Source: Streptomyces sp. WM6378
GTDB taxonomy: Bacteria > Actinomycetota > Actinomycetes > Streptomycetales > Streptomycetaceae
Length of the DNA stretch: 27,054 bases
Reading direction: 5' to 3'
Assembly (NCBI RefSeq): GCF_001279695.1
Contig: NZ_LGDD01000359.1
Location: 1-27,054 of the forward strand
Position numbers and translations under genes: made by a program. Of this stretch, positions 7,668 through 15,606 are shown piece by piece. The notes beneath the pieces are model-generated. The model did no database searches. It was not told the origin of the DNA and saw only the letters and a program-made list of their open reading frames with translations. Within the stretch, counting starts at the first letter, position 1. Each line of letters starts with the position of its first letter.

Positions 7668-8462
7668 ATGCCAGTTGAGGCGCTTTCCCCCTCCGCCGTC
7701 GTTGAGCGGCTCCGCGCCGCGGGGTGCGTATTCGCCGAGGACGAAGCGGAGTTGATACTCGCCTCGGCCCAAGGTCCCGCCGAAGTCGCCGCGATGGTGG
7801 AACGCAGGGTCTCGGGGCTGCCGCTCGAACACGTCGTGGGGTGGGCCGAGTTCCATGGGCTGAAGGTGGCCGTCGACCCCGGGGTCTTCGTGCCGCGTCG
7901 GCGTACCGAGTTCCTGGTCGAGCAGGCCCTCGCCGCGGCCGACACCTCACGTCCGCTCGTCGTCGTGGACCTCTGCTGCGGATCGGGGGCCCTCGGGGCC
8001 GCGCTCGCGTCGGCGCTGCCGGGGGCCGAGTTGCACGTCGCCGACATCGAGCCCGCGGCCGTGGCCTGCGCCCGGCGCAACGTGGCCGCGCTGGGCGGCC
8101 GCGTCTACGAGGGCGATCTCTTCGCGCCGCTCCCGCCCGGGCTGCGCGGCCGCATCGACATCCTGACCGCGAACGTTCCGTACGTACCCACGGACGAGGT
8201 CGGCCTGCTGCCCCCGGAGGCCCGTGACCACGAGCCGCTGGTCGCCCTGGACGGCGGCTCGGACGGGCTCGACATCATGCGCCGCGTCGCCCTCGCCGCC
8301 CCCGACTGGCTCGCCCCGGGCGGCACGCTGCTCGTCGAGACCAGCGAACGGCAGGTGCCGGGCGCGCTGGCCGCGATGTCCGCCGGGGGGCTGCGGGCCC
8401 GGCTGGTCACCTCGGAGGAGCTGTACGCGAGCGTGGTGACCGGCGTACGAATCCCCGCCTGA
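7668..8462 (+). CDS. PrmC/HemK-related class I methyltransferase (putative N5-glutamine methyltransferase)
   Basis: The 264-residue protein has an N-terminal helical segment, the PrmC-like EHVVGWAEFHGLKVAVDPGVFVPRRRTEFLVEQAL stretch, SAM motif I VVDLCCGSGALGAAL (about 99-113), an acidic loop VADIEP, and motif IV NVPYVP. Release-factor glutamine methyltransferase PrmC has NPPY at this last site, so the first Pro is replaced by Val. This points to the actinobacterial PrmC-related family of unknown substrate rather than PrmC itself. ATG 7668 has a weak GAAAGGG about 10 nt upstream. The stop lies 4 nt from that of the convergent membrane-protein gene. Confidence 0.88.
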   Translation: MPVEALSPSAVVERLRAAGCVFAEDEAELILASAQGPAEVAAMVERRVSGLPLEHVVGWAEFHGLKVAVDPGVFVPRRRTEFLVEQALAAADTSRPLVVVDLCCGSGALGAALASALPGAELHVADIEPAAVACARRNVAALGGRVYEGDLFAPLPPGLRGRIDILTANVPYVPTDEVGLLPPEARDHEPLVALDGGSDGLDIMRRVALAAPDWLAPGGTLLVETSERQVPGALAAMSAGGLRARLVTSEELYASVVTGVRIPA

Positions 8463-8466
8463 CCCC

Positions 8467-9069
8467 TCAGGCGCGGGGCGGGCCGTCAGGTGGCCCGTAG
8501 GGCGGCTGCTCGTGCGGGGGCGGCTCGAAGGGAGGCTGCTGCTGGTCATGCCGGGGCTCGTAGGGAGCTTCATAGGGGGCCTCGTACGGCCGCTCATACG
8601 GCGTGTCCAGCGTGGGTACGGGTGCCTCGGAGCGGGGCCCCGGCTCCGGCTCGGCCCGGCGCCGCCCCGACATCAGGCCCGCCGCGAGCAGCAGCGCCAG
8701 CCCGCTGCCCAGCGCCATCGCGACGCCCTGCCCGAGCCCGTTGCCGGACGAGTCGACCGTCAGGTTCCCCGCCGCCTGCCCCTGCCGCACCATCCACAGG
8801 ATCGCGAAGCCGAGCGTGATCAGCCCCGCGACCGCGACCAGGACGCGGGAGCGCAGCACCAGGCCGACCAGCGTCACCAGCGCCGCGAAGGCGAAGGGGA
8901 GCAGGATCGAGCCGGCCACCTCCGCCTTGGTGGCGGAGATGCCCGAGAACAGGTCGTCGATGCGATAGGTGCTGCCGTGACGGCCGTCGTACCAGGCACG
9001 GAAGGGGCTCCAGACGGCGGCCGTCGCTCCGGCGAGAGCGAGGATCGAGCCGAGGACGTTGCGGACCAT
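8467..9069 (-). CDS. Membrane protein with Tyr/Pro-rich cytoplasmic tail
   Basis: I do not recognise a named family for this 200-residue protein. Hydrophobic stretches suggest four membrane segments: about 4-22, 50-70, 73-93 and 115-135. A loop rich in charged and polar residues (RAWYDGRHGSTYRIDDL) lies between the first two. The last 65 residues are Pro/Tyr/Glu-rich, with short repeats of the PYEAPYE type ending PPYGPPDGPPRA, probably a flexible cytoplasmic tail. Similar small membrane proteins with Pro-rich tails are common in Streptomyces. ATG 9069 is the likely start. The gene is convergent with the methyltransferase. Confidence 0.85.
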   Translation of the reverse strand: MVRNVLGSILALAGATAAVWSPFRAWYDGRHGSTYRIDDLFSGISATKAEVAGSILLPFAFAALVTLVGLVLRSRVLVAVAGLITLGFAILWMVRQGQAAGNLTVDSSGNGLGQGVAMALGSGLALLLAAGLMSGRRRAEPEPGPRSEAPVPTLDTPYERPYEAPYEAPYEPRHDQQQPPFEPPPHEQPPYGPPDGPPRA

Positions 9070-9164
9070 CGGCGGCCCTCCTTCGAGACGGCTCTCGCTG
9101 CCGACGCTACGCCCGGCGAGCCCGCCCCGCTACCCGGCGCGGCCCCGCCCCGCTGGGGCGGGCT

Positions 9165-9560
9165 TGCGTGCGCAGTTCCCCGCGCCCCTAGCCCCGTTTT
9201 CGGTCTCGGGCTGTGTGTGGCTGGTCGCTCCCCCAAGTTCTCGGCTTCGCTCGGACAGGGGGGACCCCCATCGCGGCGGAGCCGCACAATGTCACTGCCC
9301 CGCGCCCCTGACCCCGCTTTCGGCCTCGGGCCGTATGTGGTTGCTCGCGCAGTTCCCCGCGCCCCTGGCGGGGCCGGTGCTGGCCCGCACGGGGCATTTC
9401 AGCCCGTCCGGCGATTGAGGACGAGCGCCCTTAAGGCGCGATACGGGGTCTGGGGCGGAGCCCCAGGAAACCGGCTTCCCCCTTCCTCAACCCCCGGCGG
9501 GTTTCGGGAAGGGGCGGGGTGGGGGCTCCCGAAGCCGCGCCCCACGGACCGCCGAACTCC
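9165..9560. repeat. Intergenic repeat cluster, copy B
   Basis: No gene is credible between 9070 and 9643. About 9169-9230 and 9297-9348 are two imperfect direct copies of a unit (GCGCCCCT, then GACCCCG, then TTCGG-CTCGGG, then TGTGGTTG). A further 'gcgcagttccccgcgcccct' copy ends near 9370. From about 9397 an inverted module follows: 'agcccgtccggcgattgagg', 'gcgcccttaaggcg' and the hairpin TGGGGCGGAGCCCCA. These last modules occur in the opposite orientation at 1103-1180 and 26600-26790. Confidence 0.7.
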
Positions 9561-9643
9561 ACACCGGACAGCGACGCTTGATCGCCCCGAAGGGTTGGTC
9601 AACCGCTGTTAAAGTGTCGGCCGGTCTTCGGAGGGGGGCGACG

Positions 9644-10195
9644 GTGGTACGTCGCGGGTTGAAATGCGCGGCCATAGCGGCAGGTCTGGCGCTCGCACTG
9701 ACGGGGTTCTCCAGCCACGGAAGTCACGGCAAGAGCCACAGCTCCGGCGGCGGCTGCTCCAACTCCCACAAGAGCAACGGGAGTTCGGACAGTGGTAGCA
9801 GTAGCGGTAGCGGTAGCGGCAGTACGAGCAGCAGCAGTGCCGGCAGCAGCTACAACGGCAACCGCTACGACAGCAACAACAACACCACCGGCAGCACGAG
9901 CGGCACGAGCCGCAATCGCACGGCCACCGCGACCACGTACGTCACCACCTGCGCCTCGGCCGCGAAGGGTGAGACCCGCTCCACCATCAAGGTCAGCACC
10001 GGCTCGGGCGGCTCCGGCAGCCACAGTTACCAGGTGCGGGTCATGTTCTACGACAAGGCCGGCGCCGTCATCGACCGGGGCTCCACCTCGGTGTCCCTGG
10101 GCCCCAATGCGACGAGCACCGTCAAGGTGGCCATGAGCAAGCCCGCCCTGCTCAGCCAGGTGGACCTCTGTGGCTCCGAGGCGACGGCCGGGTAG
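9644..10195 (+). CDS. Secreted Ser/Gly/Thr-rich protein
   Basis: I chose GTG 9644 because GGAGGGGGG lies 6-13 nt upstream and because it places a signal peptide at the very N-terminus: basic VRRG, hydrophobic AAIAAGLALALTG, then a polar region. The 183-residue product continues as a low-complexity Ser/Gly/His/Asn/Thr segment to about residue 95. A small C-terminal domain follows, with two Cys (TTCAS near the start, DLCGS at the end) and beta-like SYQVRVMFYDKAGAV. This suggests a secreted or wall-associated domain on a flexible stalk, perhaps with one disulphide. No lipobox is present. An upstream frame from TTG 9578 is open but less likely. Confidence 0.8.
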   Translation: MVRRGLKCAAIAAGLALALTGFSSHGSHGKSHSSGGGCSNSHKSNGSSDSGSSSGSGSGSTSSSSAGSSYNGNRYDSNNNTTGSTSGTSRNRTATATTYVTTCASAAKGETRSTIKVSTGSGGSGSHSYQVRVMFYDKAGAVIDRGSTSVSLGPNATSTVKVAMSKPALLSQVDLCGSEATAG

Positions 10196-10210
10196 GCCGA
10201 CCGGCCTACC
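10191..10210. terminator. Perfect palindrome spanning two convergent stop codons
   Basis: GGTAGGCCG (10191-10199) and CGGCCTACC (10202-10210) are perfect 9-bp arms with a 2-nt centre. The stop of the secreted-protein gene (TAG 10193-10195) and that of the crotonase gene (10206-10208) lie symmetrically within the arms. It probably acts as a bidirectional terminator; the short loop means the in vivo hairpin would open by a pair or two. Confidence 0.7.
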
Positions 10211-10979
10211 GGATCCGGAACTCCCTGGACCGCCGCGCGGTGAACAGCTCCGCCTGCCGTTCGGGCGGCAGGTTGCCGAGCGCCACGAAGCCCGGGGCGC
10301 GTGCGTGGGCCTGGGCCAAGGTGGGTTCCTTGGCGGCCCAGAGCGACCGCACCGTCCCCTGCACCGCCTCCGTCGGGAACCCCGCGATCGTCTCCGCGCA
10401 CCCCACCGCCGCAGTCAACTCTCCACCTGGCGCGGTCAGTTCGCTCACGAAGCCGATCTCGTAGGCCCGGCGCGCCGACATCCGCTCGGCCGTCCCCATC
10501 AGCGCGAGCCGGGCCGCCTCGCCGTGCGGCATGCGCAGCGCCAGGTACATCGACTCGTACGCGCTGACCATCCCGTACGTCGTGTGCGGGTCGAAGAACG
10601 TCGCGTCCTCGGCGGCGATCACGAACTCCGCCTCGCCGAGCAGGTAGAACGCCCCGCCGCAGGCCATCCCGCGTACGGCGGCGATCACCGGCTTCCACAG
10701 GTCGTTCGCCTTCGGTCCGATCGCGATCAGTGGATCGTCGGTGGAGTACGGGGACGAGGGCTGCGGCACCTCGGCCGAGCGGTCGATGCCGGTGCAGAAG
10801 GCCCGCTCCCCCGCACCCGTCAGCACGACGGCCCGTACCGTGTCGTCGAACCTCAACTCCCGCCAAACGAGGGAGAGTTGCGCGACCGTATCCAGGTTCA
10901 CGGCGTTCAGGCGCTCGGGGCGGTTCAGGGTGACGACCGCGACGCCGGTCCCCTTGTCGCGTTCCACCAGGACGCTCAT
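10206..10979 (-). CDS. Enoyl-CoA hydratase/isomerase (crotonase) family protein
   Basis: The 257-residue crotonase-fold protein has VAVVTLNRPERLNAVN near the N-terminus and the two oxyanion-hole segments AFCTGID (about 60-66) and VRGMACGGA (about 102-110). The two Glu residues of classical enoyl-CoA hydratase align by eye with Tyr112 (GGAFYLL) and His132 (FFDPHTTYG). Straightforward hydratase activity is therefore doubtful; an isomerase, hydrolase or other crotonase reaction is possible. ATG 10979 overlaps the DUF35 stop by 4 nt. It is the third gene of a minus-strand operon (thiolase, DUF35, crotonase) with operator copy 3 in front. Confidence 0.9.
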   Translation of the reverse strand: MSVLVERDKGTGVAVVTLNRPERLNAVNLDTVAQLSLVWRELRFDDTVRAVVLTGAGERAFCTGIDRSAEVPQPSSPYSTDDPLIAIGPKANDLWKPVIAAVRGMACGGAFYLLGEAEFVIAAEDATFFDPHTTYGMVSAYESMYLALRMPHGEAARLALMGTAERMSARRAYEIGFVSELTAPGGELTAAVGCAETIAGFPTEAVQGTVRSLWAAKEPTLAQAHARAPGFVALGNLPPERQAELFTARRSREFRIR

Positions 10980-11407
10980 GCGCGCTCCAGGAGCCAGCGC
11001 GGCACGGTCGTCCCGTCGACCTCGGTGAACGCGACCTGTACGCGCGCCCCGATCCTCAGCCGCGCCGGGTCGACCGAGTCGAGCGCCGCGTCCGGCTCGG
11101 CGACCACGTTGCCGACGAGCCGGATCAGCGGATCATCGGCGAGCTCGACGATCACCGCGTTGTACGGGGCCTGCGCCGCGTAGTCGGGGAGCAGCGGGGG
11201 ATGCGGGAAGACGTACGACCAGATACGGCCGCGGCCCGAGACCCGGCGCCACTCGCTGTCGAAGGACTGGCAGTGCGGGCAGCAGGGCCGGGGCGGGAAG
11301 CGGAGCCGGCCGCAGTCGGGGGCGGCGCAGGCCTGGACGCGGAGTTCGCCCTGGGCCGCGTACTCCCAGAAGGGGGCGCCGTCGTCGTCCACAACAGGGG
11401 AAAGCAT
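10976..11407 (-). CDS. DUF35 OB-fold protein with zinc ribbon, thiolase partner
   Basis: The 143-residue protein has an N-terminal rubredoxin-like zinc ribbon (Cys27, Cys32, Cys43, Cys46 in ACAAPDC and PCCPHC). A C-terminal OB-fold contains GRGRIWSYVFPHPPLLPDY, APYNAVIVELAD and LRIGARVQVAFTEVDG. DUF35 proteins bind acyl-CoA and form complexes with Ltp/SCP-x thiolases, as in mycobacterial side-chain retro-aldolase systems. The adjacent thiolase, ending 3 nt upstream, is the obvious partner. The downstream crotonase overlaps by 4 nt. The fold and partnership are secure; the substrate is not. Confidence 0.92.
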   Translation of the reverse strand: MLSPVVDDDGAPFWEYAAQGELRVQACAAPDCGRLRFPPRPCCPHCQSFDSEWRRVSGRGRIWSYVFPHPPLLPDYAAQAPYNAVIVELADDPLIRLVGNVVAEPDAALDSVDPARLRIGARVQVAFTEVDGTTVPRWLLERA

Positions 11408-11410
11408 CTC

Positions 11411-12559
11411 TCAACTCCTCAGCAGGATGGCGGAGGTGGGGACTCCCTCGCCCGCGGTGACCAGGCAGGTGGCGGCGTCCGGGACCTGGGCGGTGCTGTG
11501 GCCGCGCAGCTGTTTGACTCCCTCGTTGATGAGGTTGAAGCCGTGTACGTAGGCCTCCGACAGGCCTCCGCCGCCGGTGTTGATGGGGAGGCGGCCGCCG
11601 ATCTCCAGGGCGCCGCCCTCGGTGAAGGCGGCGCCTTCACCCCGCCCGCAGAAGCCGTAGCCCTCCAGGGAGAGCGGGATGAGCGGGGTGAACGCGTCGT
11701 AGATCTGGGCCACGTCGACGTCGTCGGGGCCGAAGTCGGCCTGCTTCCACAGGTGCCGGGCGGCGGTCCAGGCGGGGCCGGTCAGCGGGTCGTCGTTCCA
11801 GTAGTTGACCATGCCGTGGTGCTGGGCGGGCAGGCCCTGGGCGGCGGAGTGCACGTATACGGGCTTCTGCCGGCAGTCGCGGGCGCGCTCGGCGGAGACG
11901 ATGACACACGCCAACGCACCATCAGTCTCAAGGCAGTTGTCGAAGAGGCACAGGGGTTCGCTGATCCAGCGGGACGTCATGTACATCTCCCGGGTCAGCG
12001 GGCGCTCGTACATGATCGCGGCCGGATTCTGGTTGGCGCGGTTGCGGCAGGCGAGGGCGACGTTGAAGAGGTGGTCGCGGGTGGCGCCGTGCTCATGGAG
12101 ATAGCGGCGGGCCAGCATGCCGATCTCGTCGGCCGGCCGCAACAGCCCGAACGGGCGCGTCCACTGGGCCGGGGTGGGAAGCTGAACTGCCGTATTCTTC
12201 CAGGGCCTTGGCCCGCTGCCGCGCTTCCGCGACCGCCAGGCGACGCCGACGCTCGCCTGCCCGGTGGCGATCGCGGCGGCGAGGTGTCCGACGGTCGCGC
12301 AGGAGCCGCCACCCCCGTAGCCGATCTTGCTGAAGAAGGTCACGTCGCCCGCGCCGATGGACTTGGCGACCTCGACCTCGTCGGTCTCCTCCATCGTGTA
12401 CGAGGCGAACGCGTCCACCTCGGCCGGGCTGATGCCCGCGTCGTCGAGCGCGGCGACGATCGCCCGGCACGCCAACTCCTTCTCGGACTCGGGCAGTTGC
12501 TTGGCGAAGGGCGTCTGCCCGATCCCGACTATGGCTGTCGCGTCCTTCAGGGTGGCCAT
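11411..12559 (-). CDS. Ltp2/SCP-x-type thiolase or retro-aldolase
   Basis: The 382-residue thiolase-fold protein begins DATAIVGIGQTPFAK and contains GGGGSCATVGHLAAA (Cys87), QIYDAFTPLIPLSLEGYGFCGRGEGAAF and NTGGGGLSEAYVHGFN. The Tyr in IYDAF and in SEAYVHG correspond by eye to catalytic Tyr residues of Ltp2-type aldolases. Unlike the paralogue at the left edge it keeps a Cys near the classical nucleophile position. ATG 12559 follows GGAGG by about 8 nt. On the minus strand CTGACT, 17 nt, TAGCCT lies across operator copy 3 and could be this operon's promoter. It probably acts with the DUF35 protein in carbon-carbon cleavage of an acyl-CoA. Confidence 0.92.
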   Translation of the reverse strand: MATLKDATAIVGIGQTPFAKQLPESEKELACRAIVAALDDAGISPAEVDAFASYTMEETDEVEVAKSIGAGDVTFFSKIGYGGGGSCATVGHLAAAIATGQASVGVAWRSRKRGSGPRPWKNTAVQLPTPAQWTRPFGLLRPADEIGMLARRYLHEHGATRDHLFNVALACRNRANQNPAAIMYERPLTREMYMTSRWISEPLCLFDNCLETDGALACVIVSAERARDCRQKPVYVHSAAQGLPAQHHGMVNYWNDDPLTGPAWTAARHLWKQADFGPDDVDVAQIYDAFTPLIPLSLEGYGFCGRGEGAAFTEGGALEIGGRLPINTGGGGLSEAYVHGFNLINEGVKQLRGHSTAQVPDAATCLVTAGEGVPTSAILLRS

Positions 12560-12614
12560 GGCCCCACCTCCACGAGCGTCACCAGTACTGACAGCGGAGG
12601 AGGCTACAGCTAAT

Positions 12615-12629
12615 CTGACGGTTAGTCAG
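12615..12629. promoter_or_regulatory. Operator copy 3 (CTGACGGTTAGTCAG), divergent promoter
   Basis: It matches CTGACGnnnCGTCAG with one mismatch. It lies between the divergent thiolase operon (start 12559) and the acyl-CoA ligase (start 12654), so one site could control both. Minus-strand -35/-10-like hexamers CTGACT and TAGCCT with a 17-nt spacer overlap it. Confidence 0.75.
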
Positions 12630-12653
12630 CTACTGGGGTCGGAGGGGCTTTCG

Positions 12654-14279
12654 ATGGGGCTTTCGGTGGGCGGGGAGACGCGCGGGGACCTGGAGTGGGG
12701 CACGATCGCGAAGCTGGTGCGCGGCGCGGCCGTCCGGTACGGCGAGCGCGAGGCCGTCGTCGAGGGCCGCAGCCGCATCTCGTACGCGGAGCTCGGCGAG
12801 CGGGTCGAGCGCGCGGCGGCCGCGTGCATGGCGGCCGGCGTCGAGCCCGGCGACCGGGTGGCGGTCTGGGCGCCCAACACCGCGGACTGGATCGTCTCGG
12901 CACTCGGCGCGGTGACGGCGGGCGCGGTGCTCGTGCCGCTGAACACGCGCTTCAAGGGCGCGGAGGCGGCGTACGTCCTCGAAAGCAGCCGCGCGAAGCT
13001 GCTGTTCGTGACCGGCACGTTCCTGGGCACCTCGTACGTCGCCTCGCTGCGCCGCGCGACCGCCGAGGGCTCCGGCCCCGGCCCGCTGCCCTCGCTCCCG
13101 CACCTGGAGCAGGTGGTGGTCCTCTCGGACGACGCCCCCGACAACTTCCGCACGTGGAAGGACTTCCTGGCGGGCGGGGAGGGGGTGTCGGGGCCGGAGG
13201 TGACGGCACGAGCGGACGGCATCGAGCCGGAGAGCCCCTCCGACATCATCTACACCTCGGGCACCACGGGCCGCCCCAAGGGCGCGGTGATCACCCACGC
13301 CCAGACCCTGCGCGGCTATGCGATCTGGTCGGATCTCGCGGGTCTGCGCGAGGGCGACCGGTACTTGATCGTGAACCCGTTCTTCCACACGTTCGGCTAC
13401 AAGGCGGGCATCATCGCGTGCCTGATGCGGGGCGCGACGATGGTGCCGCAGCCGGTGTTCAACATCGACACGGCGCTCGCGAACATCGCCGCCGAACACA
13501 TCTCGGTCCTGCCGGGCCCGCCCACCCTGCACCAGTCGCTCCTGGACCACCCGGCCCGCGACCAGCACGACCTGAGCGCGCTGCGCTTGGTGGTGACGGG
13601 GGCGGCGGTGGTCCCGCTGCGCCTGGTCGAACGGCTGCGGGCCGAGCTGGGCGTGGGCACCGTACTGACCGCGTACGGCCTGTCCGAGGCGAGCGGCATC
13701 GTCACGATGTGCCGCCGCGGCGACCCGGCGGAGGCCATCGCCTCGACCTCGGGCCGCGCGATACCCGGCACGGAGGTGAGGGTGTGTGCCGATCCGGGAG
13801 ACCCGGGCGAGGTCCTGGTACGCGGCTTCAACGTGATGCGGGGCTACTACGAGGACGAGCCGGAGACGGCGCGGACGATCGACGCGGACGGCTGGCTGCA
13901 CACGGGCGACGTCGGCGTCCTGGACGAGTCGGGCAACCTCCGCATCACCGACCGGATCAAGGACATGTTCATCGTCGGCGGCTTCAACGCGTATCCCGCG
14001 GAGATCGAGCAACTACTCGGCCTGCACCCGGAGGTGGCCGACGTAGCGGTGATCGGCATCCCGGACGCCCGCCTCGGCGAGGTGGGCAAGGCGTACGTGG
14101 TGCGCCGCCCCGGCTCGGTGATGACGTCGGACGACCTGATCGCCTGGTCCCGCCGGGAGATGGCGAACTACAAGGTGCCGAGGGAGGTGGAGTTCGTGGC
14201 CGAACTCCCGCGTAACGCGAGCGGGAAGGTGGTCAAGGGGGAGTTGCGAGCCCTCTCTTGTGCTGGTGGCTCCGAGTAG
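12654..14279 (+). CDS. Fatty-acid/acyl-CoA ligase (AMP-forming, FadD3-like)
   Basis: The 541-residue ANL-superfamily enzyme would activate a carboxylic acid as acyl-AMP and then acyl-CoA. It shows the P-loop YTSGTTGRPKG (200-210), YGLSEASG, GWLHTGDVGVLDESGNLRITDRIKDMFIVGGFNAYPAEIE, and the C-terminal catalytic Lys525 in RNASGKVVKGEL. Length and motifs are complete. ATG 12654 is preceded by GGAGGGG at 12641-12647. The frame stays open upstream, but that part crosses the operator and the divergent thiolase. It is divergent from the thiolase-DUF35-crotonase operon. It likely performs the entry step for the pathway under the shared operator. Confidence 0.93.
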   Translation: MGLSVGGETRGDLEWGTIAKLVRGAAVRYGEREAVVEGRSRISYAELGERVERAAAACMAAGVEPGDRVAVWAPNTADWIVSALGAVTAGAVLVPLNTRFKGAEAAYVLESSRAKLLFVTGTFLGTSYVASLRRATAEGSGPGPLPSLPHLEQVVVLSDDAPDNFRTWKDFLAGGEGVSGPEVTARADGIEPESPSDIIYTSGTTGRPKGAVITHAQTLRGYAIWSDLAGLREGDRYLIVNPFFHTFGYKAGIIACLMRGATMVPQPVFNIDTALANIAAEHISVLPGPPTLHQSLLDHPARDQHDLSALRLVVTGAAVVPLRLVERLRAELGVGTVLTAYGLSEASGIVTMCRRGDPAEAIASTSGRAIPGTEVRVCADPGDPGEVLVRGFNVMRGYYEDEPETARTIDADGWLHTGDVGVLDESGNLRITDRIKDMFIVGGFNAYPAEIEQLLGLHPEVADVAVIGIPDARLGEVGKAYVVRRPGSVMTSDDLIAWSRREMANYKVPREVEFVAELPRNASGKVVKGELRALSCAGGSE

Positions 14280-14386
14280 CCGCTTCCCGCCTGCGCGGGC
14301 GCTCAGCCTTGACCGGCAAACGTGGCCTAACTGGCGCACCAATCGGGGGAGTTGCCGAGGTGGACCTACCCTTGCGTCGATGGCCC

Positions 14387-14420
14387 TGAGCGAGCCTGCC
14401 CCTGGCGGAGTGCTCGCTCA
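14387..14420 (+). terminator. Hairpin downstream of the acyl-CoA ligase
   Basis: Perfect 9-bp arms TGAGCGAGC (14387-14395) and GCTCGCTCA (14412-14420) enclose a 16-nt loop. A smaller CCCGC/GCGGG hairpin lies at 14286-14299 just after the stop codon. The rest of 14280-14568 shows no credible gene. Confidence 0.55.
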
Positions 14421-14568
14421 GCCTTTGACTGGTCGACGGAGGCGACTCAGCTGGCGGCATGGAAGAGGAGGACGGGGCCTTCTTGGGCCTTTGAGTCGCG
14501 TACGGGGATGAGGTTGGGGAGGCCATGGACGCCTTGACACGGCTTCCGCCGCCCCGCTGCTATGGGCG

Positions 14569-15465
14569 CTATTGCGTCAAAGCGCGCCCCTCAAGCCACA
14601 GTTGGTGCTTGCCATTTCGGAAGCTCTCAGCCGCGTTCTCGATCACGGCGAGTGACTCCTCCGGCGGCAGAGCGGCGGCCCTGAGTCGATCGTACGACCG
14701 GCGGTACTGCTTCACGGGGGTTGGATCGTCGATGGTTTCGCCGCTGTACGCCGACTCTGTGTAGACCAGCGGCGGGGCGTCAGGAAAGTCCAAGGACAGG
14801 ACCGCGCCGGCCAACATAGGTTGCGCCGTGGAGTTCCACGGAAGGATTTGTGGAGTGATCCGGTGCCGATGAGTCAACTCCGCGATGTGGTTGAACTGTT
14901 CAGCCATCTCCGACGGCGGAAGGATCGGCTGTCGCAGCAGTGACTCATGCAGGATCACCCAGTACTCAGGCCGCAACCGGCCGGTGTCGAAGATCTCGGC
15001 TCGCGCGAGGCGTTCGTAGACCTTCGCGTCCGCCTGGGCCTGCGCTTCCGATGGGTGCGCGGCCCGGACTACGGCACGGGCGTAGGGTTCGGTCTGGAGG
15101 AGGCCAGGGATCCAGGTGGTGCACCATTCCTCGATGCGCTCGGCGTTCTTCTCCACCTCCAGGATCCGCTTGAAGTAGGAGCCGTGGTCCGCCCGTTTGG
15201 CCTTGCGTACGTCCTCGCAGTTTCGGGCGAAGAAGCCGTCCGTCTTGAGCTTCCGGTCCACATGCTCGGCCAGGTCATGAGGCATGCGCCGGTGCCCGCG
15301 CTCGATTTCGCTGAGGTAACTCAGCCCGTAGAAGCTCCCCCCAACCAACTGCTGAAGCGTGAGCCCAGCAGCCTCCCGCTTCCAGCGCAGCTCCTTGCCG
15401 TAGAAGCAGGGCACGCTCTCCGAGCCGTCGATGTCCTTGCGTCGCACCATGGTCTGCCCGCCCAT
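14569..15465 (-). CDS. XRE-family helix-turn-helix regulator with DUF5753
   Basis: The protein of 298 residues (293 if ATG 15450 is used) has an N-terminal helix-turn-helix (about 22-80: GKELRWKREAAGLTLQQLVGG, YGLSYLSEIERGHRRMP). A C-terminal DUF5753 follows (about 110-290: ERIEEWCTTWIPGLLQTEPYARAVV, ILHESLLRQPIL, ITPQILPWNSTAQPMLAGA, PLVYTESAYSGETIDD). Such regulators are numerous in Streptomyces and usually sit beside a DUF397 protein; no DUF397 gene is visible here. The divergent neighbour at 15607 may be its partner. The shared 141-bp region contains the dyad TGTGAC-N6-GTCACA. Confidence 0.92.
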   Translation of the reverse strand: MGGQTMVRRKDIDGSESVPCFYGKELRWKREAAGLTLQQLVGGSFYGLSYLSEIERGHRRMPHDLAEHVDRKLKTDGFFARNCEDVRKAKRADHGSYFKRILEVEKNAERIEEWCTTWIPGLLQTEPYARAVVRAAHPSEAQAQADAKVYERLARAEIFDTGRLRPEYWVILHESLLRQPILPPSEMAEQFNHIAELTHRHRITPQILPWNSTAQPMLAGAVLSLDFPDAPPLVYTESAYSGETIDDPTPVKQYRRSYDRLRAAALPPEESLAVIENAAESFRNGKHQLWLEGRALTQ

Positions 15466-15545
15466 TCCACAACGTCCGTGCGGCGCTTCACAGTTCGCGC
15501 ACGGGAACCCAAACCCCTTTCACGGTAGGGCACTTCGCGTCAGGG

Positions 15546-15563
15546 TGTGACCGAATCGTCACA
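15546..15563. promoter_or_regulatory. Inverted repeat TGTGAC-N6-GTCACA
   Basis: A perfect 6-bp dyad with a 6-bp spacer lies in the divergent region between the XRE regulator and the hypothetical gene. A second palindrome, ACGCATGCGT, follows at 15566-15575. Either is a plausible operator for the XRE regulator; neither is assigned. Confidence 0.45.
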
Positions 15564-15606
15564 GTACGCATGCGTGCCGTACGCACCCACAGGAAGGCGC
15601 TGCCCC

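Noticed and set aside
12327..12653. In-frame N-terminal extension of the acyl-CoA ligase
   Set aside because: It crosses the operator and the divergent thiolase; a good ribosome-binding site precedes ATG 12654.
14280..14568. Possible decayed gene after the acyl-CoA ligase
   Set aside because: Short frames broken by stops with no recognisable motif; only hairpins can be supported.
15546..15563. CRP site
   Set aside because: TGTGAC-N6-GTCACA is wider than the TGTGA-N6-TCACA spacing; kept only as an unassigned dyad.
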